This document shows positions 44,576 through 56,200 of a stretch of DNA of 64,000 bases, piece by piece. Source of the DNA: Rhizoclosmatium globosum. Taxonomy: Eukaryota; Chytridiomycota; Chytridiomycetes; Chytridiales; Chytriomycetaceae. Made by a program: the position numbers and the translations under genes. The stretch spans positions 1-64,000 of the forward strand of contig MCGO01000047.1 in NCBI GenBank assembly GCA_002104985.1, read 5' to 3'. The notes under the pieces are model-generated. The model was not told where the DNA came from. It ran no database searches and worked only from the letters and a program-made list of their open reading frames with translations. Position 1 is the first letter of the stretch, and the number at the start of each line of letters is the position of its first letter.

Positions 44576-45063
44576 ATGGCAGCCGTTATCAAAGCGAAAT
44601 GGGGAACCCACCCGTCTTTCCTCAATATCTTGTCCAGAAAGCGAACATTGTTTGATACTCTTGCACCTCTCGCTCCAAACAATATGGCGGAGGGAGCAAG
44701 AGTAGTCCCAACAAAGTGGATCAACAAAGGCATTGAAGGATCTTACTGGACTGTCACTGGTGTGAGCTTTACAGATGTAAGCTCATTTGTTTCGAGGATG
44801 TTATGAGGAGACTGATGAATTTGACTGGGGGACGCAGGGCTTTAGAAACGGAACTGCAACTGGCATCAGAACATGGAAAGGTGTGTATTCATCAACAGCT
44901 ATTGAATCTGTTCCTCTGAATGCATCGGGTTTCTTCTGACACTATGTTTGGTTCAACAGGGAAAGCTGACAAGGAAGCCCGTGAGATCCCCGACGCCATC
45001 AAACTGTCATGGAGACTGTACTCAGATCCAAATGAATACGCTCAATTGAAAAAGAAGCTGTGA
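44576..45063 (+). CDS. MRPS34: Probable mitochondrial ribosomal protein mS34-like
   Basis: Three exons (44,576-44,776; 44,838-44,880; 44,960-45,063) join in frame to 115 residues. The product is small and basic: SRKRTLFDTLAPLAPNN, GARVVPTKWINKGIEGSYWT, then GTATGIRTWKGKADKEAREI and KLSWRLYSDPNEYAQLKKKL. The order YWTVTxVxFxD - G-x-A-x-G-x-x-TWKG - I - W-R-L resembles the MRPS34/mS34 family of mitoribosome small subunits (known in animals and plants, missing in budding yeast). This is pattern matching by eye, so the family is moderately sure; another small mitochondrial protein is possible. Only 68 bp before ATP12 on the same strand. Confidence 0.55.
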
Positions 45064-45131
45064 ATGTAGTAAACAATCCAAATAAATGCAACAAAGAACA
45101 AAACTCTCTTCTTTTTCTCACTTGTGTTTCG

Positions 45132-46027
45132 ATGATCCGCACTTTGACACGGACAGCTTCTCGATGCTACACAACTGCTGCAGCAACAGCTACTCCTGCG
45201 GCAGCTGCTAAGCCACTTGTTATTTCGCGGTTCTGGAAGAAGGCGTTTCCTGAAGAGTCATCAGACGGCATTCGCATCAAACTCGATGGACGCACACTAA
45301 AGAACCCTGAAGGCGTCGAGATTGTTGTACCAAGAGAGAACAAGATCCTTGCCAGTCTTGTTGCTGCTGAATGGGAGGAACAAGAACGTTTGCTGAAGTC
45401 TTCATCCCTTCCCATGGTATGTCATTATTTCATGCAATACAGCAACATGACTAACAATATATATATAGACTTCTATTGCGGTACGTGGAATCGAATTGGG
45501 AAAGGCTCCAGAAACTCGCAAAGGCGTGATTGAAACCATGTTTCGTTATTTGGACACGGATTCCATCTTGTGAGCGTCATTCACGTTTATCAGAAAGCAG
45601 AATCTGAATATAATGAATACAGATATATGCAGGACGGACCTCAAAACCTTGTCGATCTGCAGGAAAAGTACTGGCGTCCTATCATCAACTGGGCTGCAGC
45701 TGAATTCCAAGTTCCCATCACACCTACTTTTGAAATATTTAGTGTCCGTCAAACTCCCGAAGCTATTCGAAACTCAAGGCATTCATTGAGTCCTTGACTC
45801 CAATGCAATTGGCAGCATTTGAACGGGCTGTGTTGAGTTCAAAATCTTTCTTAATTGGAACCGCGATTTTGAAGCGAGGTGTGACGGTAGATTTTGCGAC
45901 GGACGCTGCACGCGTTGAAGTCAACTTCCAGGTGCAGAAATGGGGAGAAGTGTTGGATGCACACGACGTGGATTATCAGGCGTTGAAGAGAGATTTGGGA
46001 TCTGTTACTTGTTGTTTGCTGGATTAA
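45132..46027 (+). CDS. ATP12: ATP12, F1-ATPase assembly chaperone (one frameshift)
   Basis: Matrix chaperone that binds the F1 alpha subunit during ATP synthase assembly. Exon 1 (45,132-45,416) starts with a presequence (MIRTLTRTASRCYTTAA) then RFWKKAFPEESSDGIRIKLD and VAAEWEEQERLLKSSSLPM. Exon 2 (45,469-45,569) gives TSIAVRGIELGKAPETRKGV and RYLDTDSIL. Exon 3 from 45,623 gives YMQDGPQNLVDLQEKYWRPI and FSVRQTPEAIR. There the frame breaks: the next conserved block (LKAFIESLTPMQLAAFERAV, GTAILKRGVTVDFATDAARV, VQKWGEVLDAHDVDYQALKR) is read one frame over, consistent with a missing base in the short A-run at about 45,769-45,773. Stop at 46,027. The downstream part is fully conserved, which argues for a sequencing error rather than a dead gene. 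Confidence 0.93.
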
Positions 46028-46069
46028 AAACAGTAGAAGAATTAGCTAACAAGTAACTTTCCAACAAAA

Positions 46070-47141
46070 ATGCAACTTACTCTCTCACTTCTGGTTGCCG
46101 CGGCTTCCATCGCGCCAGTCCTGGCCTTTGATGGTTCCGCGCCTTTTATTATTGCTCAAGGACAAGGGAGTGCTGGGCGTTCAATGAGGTACGACCGAGC
46201 ATCCGTCGTAGTCTTACTCACCTTTGCGAAAGCCCCTTGAACCCGGCAACGTCGCTCGAAGCAGCCATCGAAAGTATCCCATGTGCTGATGTGACGTTAA
46301 TCTTTGACCAGCCCAAGGTACGTCTTCTTCTCCTCTTCGCTGTTGACAAAAACCACCACCCACCACAACAGGTTCACGCTTCTGACCTTTCGCGATTTTC
46401 CAAGAACTTTGCTGCAATCAAAGTACTGTCGCTTCTATAAACATCCTGTGGCTTATGCGTTTTGTAGGAACTAGCGACGGAGGGATCATCCATCATTGTT
46501 CCATACGCACGCGGAGAAAACGCGGTTGAAGCGATTGTCTCCAGAATTCAGCAGCACTGTAATATTAACTCTCAAGCAAAGGCTGTGGATGGTTCGTTCT
46601 AGTTGTGTTGGACTTGATCTCACAGTCTTTTCAAAAGTCAATGATATCCTTTCCTTGGATGTCTCTCGCATTTACGTTACCAAGCTTGCTTCGTTCAGTG
46701 GAAATATTGAGACTCAGCAGAAAGTAGCGACTTTGAATGAAAAAATCATGAACTCGTTGATTCCAAAGGCCAAAGCCTTGTCCACTAGTCATGTCATCAT
46801 TTTTACATCTTCCAATATTGAAAGCCGAGTTTGTATTCATCTCAATCATAAAGGATGGCTGAGTCCTTCAACAGGGTATTCAACGACGCACAGACACTCC
46901 AATCTCCACCAAAAACAGCACATTTGTCCCATTCAATAACAGAACATTCATTCAAAAGTATGTTTTGTTCAACATGGGTGTATTTGAAGGATCTATTTCA
47001 CTTTTCTTAGTGTGCTGTAAGTTCAAATTTCTTTTGCCTTCACATTCTAACCCACACACTCCAGTCATTTCCCTCATTGGCGTCAATATTTTGAGATCTG
47101 TTCAGACTCCAACCAAGTTTGAAGAGCCAGCAAGAAAATAA
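46070..47141 (+). CDS. BIG1: BIG1/Voa1/Ac45-like V-ATPase assembly protein
   Basis: Type I membrane protein of the ER. A signal peptide (MQLTLSLLVAAASIAPVLA) is followed by FDGSAPFIIAQGQG, the typical start of the BIG1/Ac45 family. Exons then give LNPATSLEAAIESIPCADVT, SDLSRFSKNFAAIKELA, SSIIVPYARGENAVEAIVSR, VNDILSLDVSRIYVTKLASF and SHVIIFTSSNIES. After a further intron comes the C-terminal cap: FNNRTFIQKYVLFNMGVFEG, SISLFLVCFISLIGVNILRS and VQTPTKFEEPARK (stop 47,141). Luminal domain, C-terminal transmembrane helix after (F)xMGxF and short polar tail fit the Ac45/Voa1/BIG1 assembly factors of the V-ATPase Vo sector, linked to cell-wall glucan in fungi. One proposed intron (about 46,592-46,625) is only 34 nt. 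Confidence 0.75.
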
Positions 47142-47299
47142 TTGACTCATAATAAAAACTTCTAATTTTACATAAATTCCAAGTTCAAGCTAAAGCTCAT
47201 CCCTGCCTTGCTGAAAACATGTTGAGAAAATGCACAGGAGTAGCCTCCGTAGGGCAAGCAGTTCCTCAACTTGGTGTGCAGTCTCAAAGCAGAGCACCT
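47142..47299. other. Short spacer before satellite B
   Basis: After the BIG1-like stop there is an A/T-rich 3' region and then unique sequence until the first recognisable satellite unit at about 47,300. No gene or further structure seen. Confidence 0.6.
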
Positions 47300-50200
47300 T
47301 GGCCTGCCTCTGTCTTTGCTGACAGAGCTCCGAAACCCTTTTTTTCTGTGTTTACTACATCATACAATACTTTTCACAGTATTTTTGATACAGATTTAGG
47401 GGTTAAACACTTTGAACCAGCTTGGTTTTCTTGCTCTTTTCATAGGTAGCTAAGGAACCCAAAACAACTACTTGCAGCCCCAGAAATATGCCCAACCTTG
47501 TGGGGCATAGCTATTGAAAGAGATTCAAGTTGTGTAGATGCAGATTTAGGGTCACAAGACGCTGGGGGCCTCTGTTGTTGTGGTAGCAAGTGCCTCTGTC
47601 TTTGCTGACAGAGCTCCGAAACCCTTTTTTTCTGTGTTTACTACATCATACAATACTTTTCACAGTATTTTTGATACAGATTTAGGGGTTAAACACTTTG
47701 AACCAGCTTGGTTTTCTTGCTCTTTTCATAGGTAGCTAAGGAACCCAAAACAACTACTTGCAGCCCCAGAAATATGCCCAACCTTGTGGGGCATAGCTAT
47801 TGAAAGAGATTCAAGTTGTGTAGATGCAGATTTAGGGTCACAAGACGCTGGGGGCCTCTGTTGTTGTGGTAGCAAGTGCCTCTGTCTTTGCTGACAGAGC
47901 TCCGAAACCCTTTTTTTCTGTGTTTACTACATCATACAATACTTTTCACAGTATTTTTGATACAGATTTAGGGGTTAAACACTTTGAACCAGCTTGGTTT
48001 TCTTGCTCTTTTCATAGGTAGCTAAGGAACCCAAAACAACTACTTGCAGCCCCAGAAATATGCCCAACCTTGTGGGGCATAGCTATTGAAAGAGATTCAA
48101 GTTGTGTAGATGCAGATTTAGGGTCACAAGACGCTGGGGGCCTCTGTTGTTGTGGTAGCAAGTGCCTCTGTCTTTGCTGACAGAGCTCCGAAACCCTTTT
48201 TTTCTGTGTTTACTACATCATACAATACTTTTCACAGTATTTTTGATACAGATTTAGGGGTTAAACACTTTGAACCAGCTTGGTTTTCTTGCTCTTTTCA
48301 TAGGTAGCTAAGGAACCCAAAACAACTACTTGCAGCCCCAGAAATATGCCCAACCTTGTGGGGCATAGCTATTGAAAGAGATTCAAGTTGTGTAGATGCA
48401 GATTTAGGGTCACAAGACGCTGGGGGCCTCTGTTGTTGTGGTAGCAAGTGCCTCTGTCTTTGCTGACAGAGCTCCGAAACCCTTTTTTTCTGTGTTTACT
48501 ACATCATACAATACTTTTCACAGTATTTTTGATACAGATTTAGGGGTTAAACACTTTGAACCAGCTTGGTTTTCTTGCTCTTTTCATAGGTAGCTAAGGA
48601 ACCCAAAACAACTACTTGCAGCCCCAGAAATATGCCCAACCTTGTGGGGCATAGCTATTGAAAGAGATTCAAGTTGTGTAGATGCAGATTTAGGGTCACA
48701 AGACGCTGGGGGCCTCTGTTGTTGTGGTAGCAAGTGCCTCTGTCTTTGCTGACAGAGCTCCGAAACCCTTTTTTTCTGTGTTTACTACATCATACAATAC
48801 TTTTCACAGTATTTTTGATACAGATTTAGGGGTTAAACACTTTGAACCAGCTTGGTTTTCTTGCTCTTTTCATAGGTAGCTAAGGAACCCAAAACAACTA
48901 CTTGCAGCCCCAGAAATATGCCCAACCTTGTGGGGCATAGCTATTGAAAGAGATTCAAGTTGTGTAGATGCAGATTTAGGGTCACAAGACGCTGGGGGCC
49001 TCTGTTGTTGTGGTAGCAAGTGCCTCTGTCTTTGCTGACAGAGCTCCGAAACCCTTTTTTTCTGTGTTTACTACATCATACAATACTTTTCACAGTATTT
49101 TTGATACAGATTTAGGGGTTAAACACTTTGAACCAGCTTGGTTTTCTTGCTCTTTTCATAGGTAGCTAAGGAACCCAAAACAACTACTTGCAGCCCCAGA
49201 AATATGCCCAACCTTGTGGGGCATAGCTATTGAAAGAGATTCAAGTTGTGTAGATGCAGATTTAGGGTCACAAGACGCTGGGGGCCTCTGTTGTTGTGGT
49301 AGCAAGTGCCTCTGTCTTTGCTGACAGAGCTCCGAAACCCTTTTTTTCTGTGTTTACTACATCATACAATACTTTTCACAGTATTTTTGATACAGATTTA
49401 GGGGTTAAACACTTTGAACCAGCTTGGTTTTCTTGCTCTTTTCATAGGTAGCTAAGGAACCCAAAACAACTACTTGCAGCCCCAGAAATATGCCCAACCT
49501 TGTGGGGCATAGCTATTGAAAGAGATTCAAGTTGTGTAGATGCAGATTTAGGGTCACAAGACGCTGGGGGCCTCTGTTGTTGTGGTAGCAAGTGCCTCTG
49601 TCTTTGCTGACAGAGCTCCGAAACCCTTTTTTTCTGTGTTTACTACATCATACAATACTTTTCACAGTATTTTTGATACAGATTTAGGGGTTAAACACTT
49701 TGAACCAGCTTGGTTTTCTTGCTCTTTTCATAGGTAGCTAAGGAACCCAAAACAACTACTTGCAGCCCCAGAAATATGCCCAACCTTGTGGGGCATAGCT
49801 ATTGAAAGAGATTCAAGTTGTGTAGATGCAGATTTAGGGTCACAAGACGCTGGGGGCCTCTGTTGTTGTGGTAGCAAGTGCCTCTGTCTTTGCTGACAGA
49901 GCTCCGAAACCCTTTTTTTCTGTGTTTACTACATCATACAATACTTTTCACAGTATTTTTGATACAGATTTAGGGGTTAAACACTTTGAACCAGCTTGGT
50001 TTTCTTGCTCTTTTCATAGGTAGCTAAGGAACCCAAAACAACTACTTGCAGCCCCAGAAATATGCCCAACCTTGTGGGGCATAGCTATTGAAAGAGATTC
50101 AAGTTGTGTAGATGCAGATTTAGGGTCACAAGACGCTGGGGGCCTCTGTTGTTGTGGTAGCAAGTGCCTCTGTCTTTGCTGACAGAGCTCCGAAACCCTT

Positions 50201-53200
50201 TTTTTCTGTGTTTACTACATCATACAATACTTTTCACAGTATTTTTGATACAGATTTAGGGGTTAAACACTTTGAACCAGCTTGGTTTTCTTGCTCTTTT
50301 CATAGGTAGCTAAGGAACCCAAAACAACTACTTGCAGCCCCAGAAATATGCCCAACCTTGTGGGGCATAGCTATTGAAAGAGATTCAAGTTGTGTAGATG
50401 CAGATTTAGGGTCACAAGACGCTGGGGCCTCTGTTGTTGTGGTAGCAAGTGCCTCTGTCTTTGCTGACAGAGCTCCGAAACCCTTTTTTTCTGTGTTTAC
50501 TACATCATACAATACTTTTCACAGTATTTTTGATACAGATTTAGGGGTTAAACACTTTGAACCAGCTTGGTTTTCTTGCTCTTTTCATAGGTAGCTAAGG
50601 AACCCAAAACAACTACTTGCAGCCCCAGAAATATGCCCAACCTTGTGGGGCATAGCTATTGAAAGAGATTCAAGTTGTGTAGATGCAGATTTAGGGTCAC
50701 AAGACGCTGGGGGCCTCTGTTGTTGTGGTAGCAAGTGCCTCTGTCTTTGCTGACAGAGCTCCGAAACCCTTTTTTTCTGTGTTTACTACATCATACAATA
50801 CTTTTCACAGTATTTTTGATACAGATTTAGGGGTTAAACACTTTGAACCAGCTTGGTTTTCTTGCTCTTTTCATAGGTAGCTAAGGAACCCAAAACAACT
50901 ACTTGCAGCCCCAGAAATATGCCCAACCTTGTGGGGCATAGCTATTGAAAGAGATTCAAGTTGTGTAGATGCAGATTTAGGGTCACAAGACGCTGGGGGC
51001 CTCTGTTGTTGTGGTAGCAAGTGCCTCTGTCTTTGCTGACAGAGCTCCGAAACCCTTTTTTTCTGTGTTTACTACATCATACAATACTTTTCACAGTATT
51101 TTTGATACAGATTTAGGGGTTAAACACTTTGAACCAGCTTGGTTTTCTTGCTCTTTTCATAGGTAGCTAAGGAACCCAAAACAACTACTTGCAGCCCCAG
51201 AAATATGCCCAACCTTGTGGGGCATAGCTATTGAAAGAGATTCAAGTTGTGTAGATGCAGATTTAGGGTCACAAGACGCTGGGGGCCTCTGTTGTTGTGG
51301 TAGCAAGTGCCTCTGTCTTTGCTGACAGAGCTCCGAAACCCTTTTTTTCTGTGTTTACTACATCATACAATACTTTTCACAGTATTTTTGATACAGATTT
51401 AGGGGTTAAACACTTTGAACCAGCTTGGTTTTCTTGCTCTTTTCATAGGTAGCTAAGGAACCCAAAACAACTACTTGCAGCCCCAGAAATATGCCCAACC
51501 TTGTGGGGCATAGCTATTGAAAGAGATTCAAGTTGTGTAGATGCAGATTTAGGGTCACAAGACGCTGGGGCCTCTGTTGTTGTGGTAGCAAGTGCCTCTG
51601 TCTTTGCTGACAGAGCTCCGAAACCCTTTTTTTCTGTGTTTACTACATCATACAATACTTTTCACAGTATTTTTGATACAGATTTAGGGGTTAAACACTT
51701 TGAACCAGCTTGGTTTTCTTGCTCTTTTCATAGGTAGCTAAGGAACCCAAAACAACTACTTGCAGCCCCAGAAATATGCCCAACCTTGTGGGGCATAGCT
51801 ATTGAAAGAGATTCAAGTTGTGTAGATGCAGATTTAGGGTCACAAGACGCTGGGGGCCTCTGTTGTTGTGGTAGCAAGTGCCTCTGTCTTTGCTGACAGA
51901 GCTCCGAAACCCTTTTTTTCTGTGTTTACTACATCATACAATACTTTTCACAGTATTTTTGATACAGATTTAGGGGTTAAACACTTTGAACCAGCTTGGT
52001 TTTCTTGCTCTTTTCATAGGTAGCTAAGGAACCCAAAACAACTACTTGCAGCCCCAGAAATATGCCCAACCTTGTGGGGCATAGCTATTGAAAGAGATTC
52101 AAGTTGTGTAGATGCAGATTTAGGGTCACAAGACGCTGGGGGCCTCTGTTGTTGTGGTAGCAAGTGCCTCTGTCTTTGCTGACAGAGCTCCGAAACCCTT
52201 TTTTTCTGTGTTTACTACATCATACAATACTTTTCACAGTATTTTTGATACAGATTTAGGGGTTAAACACTTTGAACCAGCTTGGTTTTCTTGCTCTTTT
52301 CATAGGTAGCTAAGGAACCCAAAACAACTACTTGCAGCCCCAGAAATATGCCCAACCTTGTGGGGCATAGCTATTGAAAGAGATTCAAGTTGTGTAGATG
52401 CAGATTTAGGGTCACAAGACGCTGGGGGCCTCTGTTGTTGTGGTAGCAAGTGCCTCTGTCTTTGCTGACAGAGCTCCGAAACCCTTTTTTTCTGTGTTTA
52501 CTACATCATACAATACTTTTCACAGTATTTTTGATACAGATTTAGGGGTTAAACACTTTGAACCAGCTTGGTTTTCTTGCTCTTTTCATAGGTAGCTAAG
52601 GAACCCAAAACAACTACTTGCAGCCCCAGAAATATGCCCAACCTTGTGGGGCATAGCTATTGAAAGAGATTCAAGTTGTGTAGATGCAGATTTAGGGTCA
52701 CAAGACGCTGGGGCCTCTGTTGTTGTGGTAGCAAGTGCCTCTGTCTTTGCTGACAGAGCTCCGAAACCCTTTTTTTCTGTGTTTACTACATCATACAATA
52801 CTTTTCACAGTATTTTTGATACAGATTTAGGGGTTAAACACTTTGAACCAGCTTGGTTTTCTTGCTCTTTTCATAGGTAGCTAAGGAACCCAAAACAACT
52901 ACTTGCAGCCCCAGAAATATGCCCAACCTTGTGGGGCATAGCTATTGAAAGAGATTCAAGTTGTGTAGATGCAGATTTAGGGTCACAAGACGCTGGGGGC
53001 CTCTGTTGTTGTGGTAGCAAGTGCCTCTGTCTTTGCTGACAGAGCTCCGAAACCCTTTTTTTCTGTGTTTACTACATCATACAATACTTTTCACAGTATT
53101 TTTGATACAGATTTAGGGGTTAAACACTTTGAACCAGCTTGGTTTTCTTGCTCTTTTCATAGGTAGCTAAGGAACCCAAAACAACTACTTGCAGCCCCAG

Positions 53201-56200
53201 AAATATGCCCAACCTTGTGGGGCATAGCTATTGAAAGAGATTCAAGTTGTGTAGATGCAGATTTAGGGTCACAAGACGCTGGGGGCCTCTGTTGTTGTGG
53301 TAGCAAGTGCCTCTGTCTTTGCTGACAGAGCTCCGAAACCCTTTTTTTCTGTGTTTACTACATCATACAATACTTTTCACAGTATTTTTGATACAGATTT
53401 AGGGGTTAAACACTTTGAACCAGCTTGGTTTTCTTGCTCTTTTCATAGGTAGCTAAGGAACCCAAAACAACTACTTGCAGCCCCAGAAATATGCCCAACC
53501 TTGTGGGGCATAGCTATTGAAAGAGATTCAAGTTGTGTAGATGCAGATTTAGGGTCACAAGACGCTGGGGGCCTCTGTTGTTGTGGTAGCAAGTGCCTCT
53601 GTCTTTGCTGACAGAGCTCCGAAACCCTTTTTTTCTGTGTTTACTACATCATACAATACTTTTCACAGTATTTTTGATACAGATTTAGGGGTTAAACACT
53701 TTGAACCAGCTTGGTTTTCTTGCTCTTTTCATAGGTAGCTAAGGAACCCAAAACAACTACTTGCAGCCCCAGAAATATGCCCAACCTTGTGGGGCATAGC
53801 TATTGAAAGAGATTCAAGTTGTGTAGATGCAGATTTAGGGTCACAAGACGCTGGGGGCCTCTGTTGTTGTGGTAGCAAGTGCCTCTGTCTTTGCTGACAG
53901 AGCTCCGAAACCCTTTTTTTCTGTGTTTACTACATCATACAATACTTTTCACAGTATTTTTGATACAGATTTAGGGGTTAAACACTTTGAACCAGCTTGG
54001 TTTTCTTGCTCTTTTCATAGGTAGCTAAGGAACCCAAAACAACTACTTGCAGCCCCAGAAATATGCCCAACCTTGTGGGGCATAGCTATTGAAAGAGATT
54101 CAAGTTGTGTAGATGCAGATTTAGGGTCACAAGACGCTGGGGGCCTCTGTTGTTGTGGTAGCAAGTGCCTCTGTCTTTGCTGACAGAGCTCCGAAACCCT
54201 TTTTTTCTGTGTTTACTACATCATACAATACTTTTCACAGTATTTTTGATACAGATTTAGGGGTTAAACACTTTGAACCAGCTTGGTTTTCTTGCTCTTT
54301 TCATAGGTAGCTAAGGAACCCAAAACAACTACTTGCAGCCCCAGAAATATGCCCAACCTTGTGGGGCATAGCTATTGAAAGAGATTCAAGTTGTGTAGAT
54401 GCAGATTTAGGGTCACAAGACGCTGGGGGCCTCTGTTGTTGTGGTAGCAAGTGCCTCTGTCTTTGCTGACAGAGCTCCGAAACCCTTTTTTTCTGTGTTT
54501 ACTACATCATACAATACTTTTCACAGTATTTTTGATACAGATTTAGGGGTTAAACACTTTGAACCAGCTTGGTTTTCTTGCTCTTTTCATAGGTAGCTAA
54601 GGAACCCAAAACAACTACTTGCAGCCCCAGAAATATGCCCAACCTTGTGGGGCATAGCTATTGAAAGAGATTCAAGTTGTGTAGATGCAGATTTAGGGTC
54701 ACAAGACGCTGGGGGCCTCTGTTGTTGTGGTAGCAAGTGCCTCTGTCTTTGCTGACAGAGCTCCGAAACCCTTTTTTTCTGTGTTTACTACATCATACAA
54801 TACTTTTCACAGTATTTTTGATACAGATTTAGGGGTTAAACACTTTGAACCAGCTTGGTTTTCTTGCTCTTTTCATAGGTAGCTAAGGAACCCAAAACAA
54901 CTACTTGCAGCCCCAGAAATATGCCCAACCTTGTGGGGCATAGCTATTGAAAGAGATTCAAGTTGTGTAGATGCAGATTTAGGGTCACAAGACGCTGGGG
55001 GCCTCTGTTGTTGTGGTAGCAAGTGCCTCTGTCTTTGCTGACAGAGCTCCGAAACCCTTTTTTTCTGTGTTTACTACATCATACAATACTTTTCACAGTA
55101 TTTTTGATACAGATTTAGGGGTTAAACACTTTGAACCAGCTTGGTTTTCTTGCTCTTTTCATAGGTAGCTAAGGAACCCAAAACAACTACTTGCAGCCCA
55201 GAAATATGCCCAACCTTGTGGGGCATAGCTATTGAAAGAGATTCAAGTTGTGTAGATGCAGATTTAGGGTCACAAGACGCTGGGGGCCTCTGTTGTTGTG
55301 GTAGCAAGTGCCTCTGTCTTTGCTGACAGAGCTCCGAAACCCTTTTTTTCTGTGTTTACTACATCATACAATACTTTTCACAGTATTTTTGATACAGATT
55401 TAGGGGTTAAACACTTTGAACCAGCTTGGTTTTCTTGCTCTTTTCATAGGTAGCTAAGGAACCCAAAACAACTACTTGCAGCCCCAGAAATATGCCCAAC
55501 CTTGTGGGGCATAGCTATTGAAAGAGATTCAAGTTGTGTAGATGCAGATTTAGGGTCACAAGACGCTGGGGGCCTCTGTTGTTGTGGTAGCAAGTGCCTC
55601 TGTCTTTGCTGACAGAGCTCCGAAACCCTTTTTTTCTGTGTTTACTACATCATACAATACTTTTCACAGTATTTTTGATACAGATTTAGGGGTTAAACAC
55701 TTTGAACCAGCTTGGTTTTCTTGCTCTTTTCATAGGTAGCTAAGGAACCCAAAACAACTACTTGCAGCCCCAGAAATATGCCCAACCTTGTGGGGCATAG
55801 CTATTGAAAGAGATTCAAGTTGTGTAGATGCAGATTTAGGGTCACAAGACGCTGGGGGCCTCTGTTGTTGTGGTAGCAAGTGCCTCTGTCTTTGCTGACA
55901 GAGCTCCGAAACCCTTTTTTTCTGTGTTTACTACATCATACAATACTTTTCACAGTATTTTTGATACAGATTTAGGGGTTAAACACTTTGAACCAGCTTG
56001 GTTTTCTTGCTCTTTTCATAGGTAGCTAAGGAACCCAAAACAACTACTTGCAGCCCCAGAAATATGCCCAACCTTGTGGGGCATAGCTATTGAAAGAGAT
56101 TCAAGTTGTGTAGATGCAGATTTAGGGTCACAAGACGCTGGGGGCCTCTGTTGTTGTGGTAGCAAGTGCCTCTGTCTTTGCTGACAGAGCTCCGAAACCC

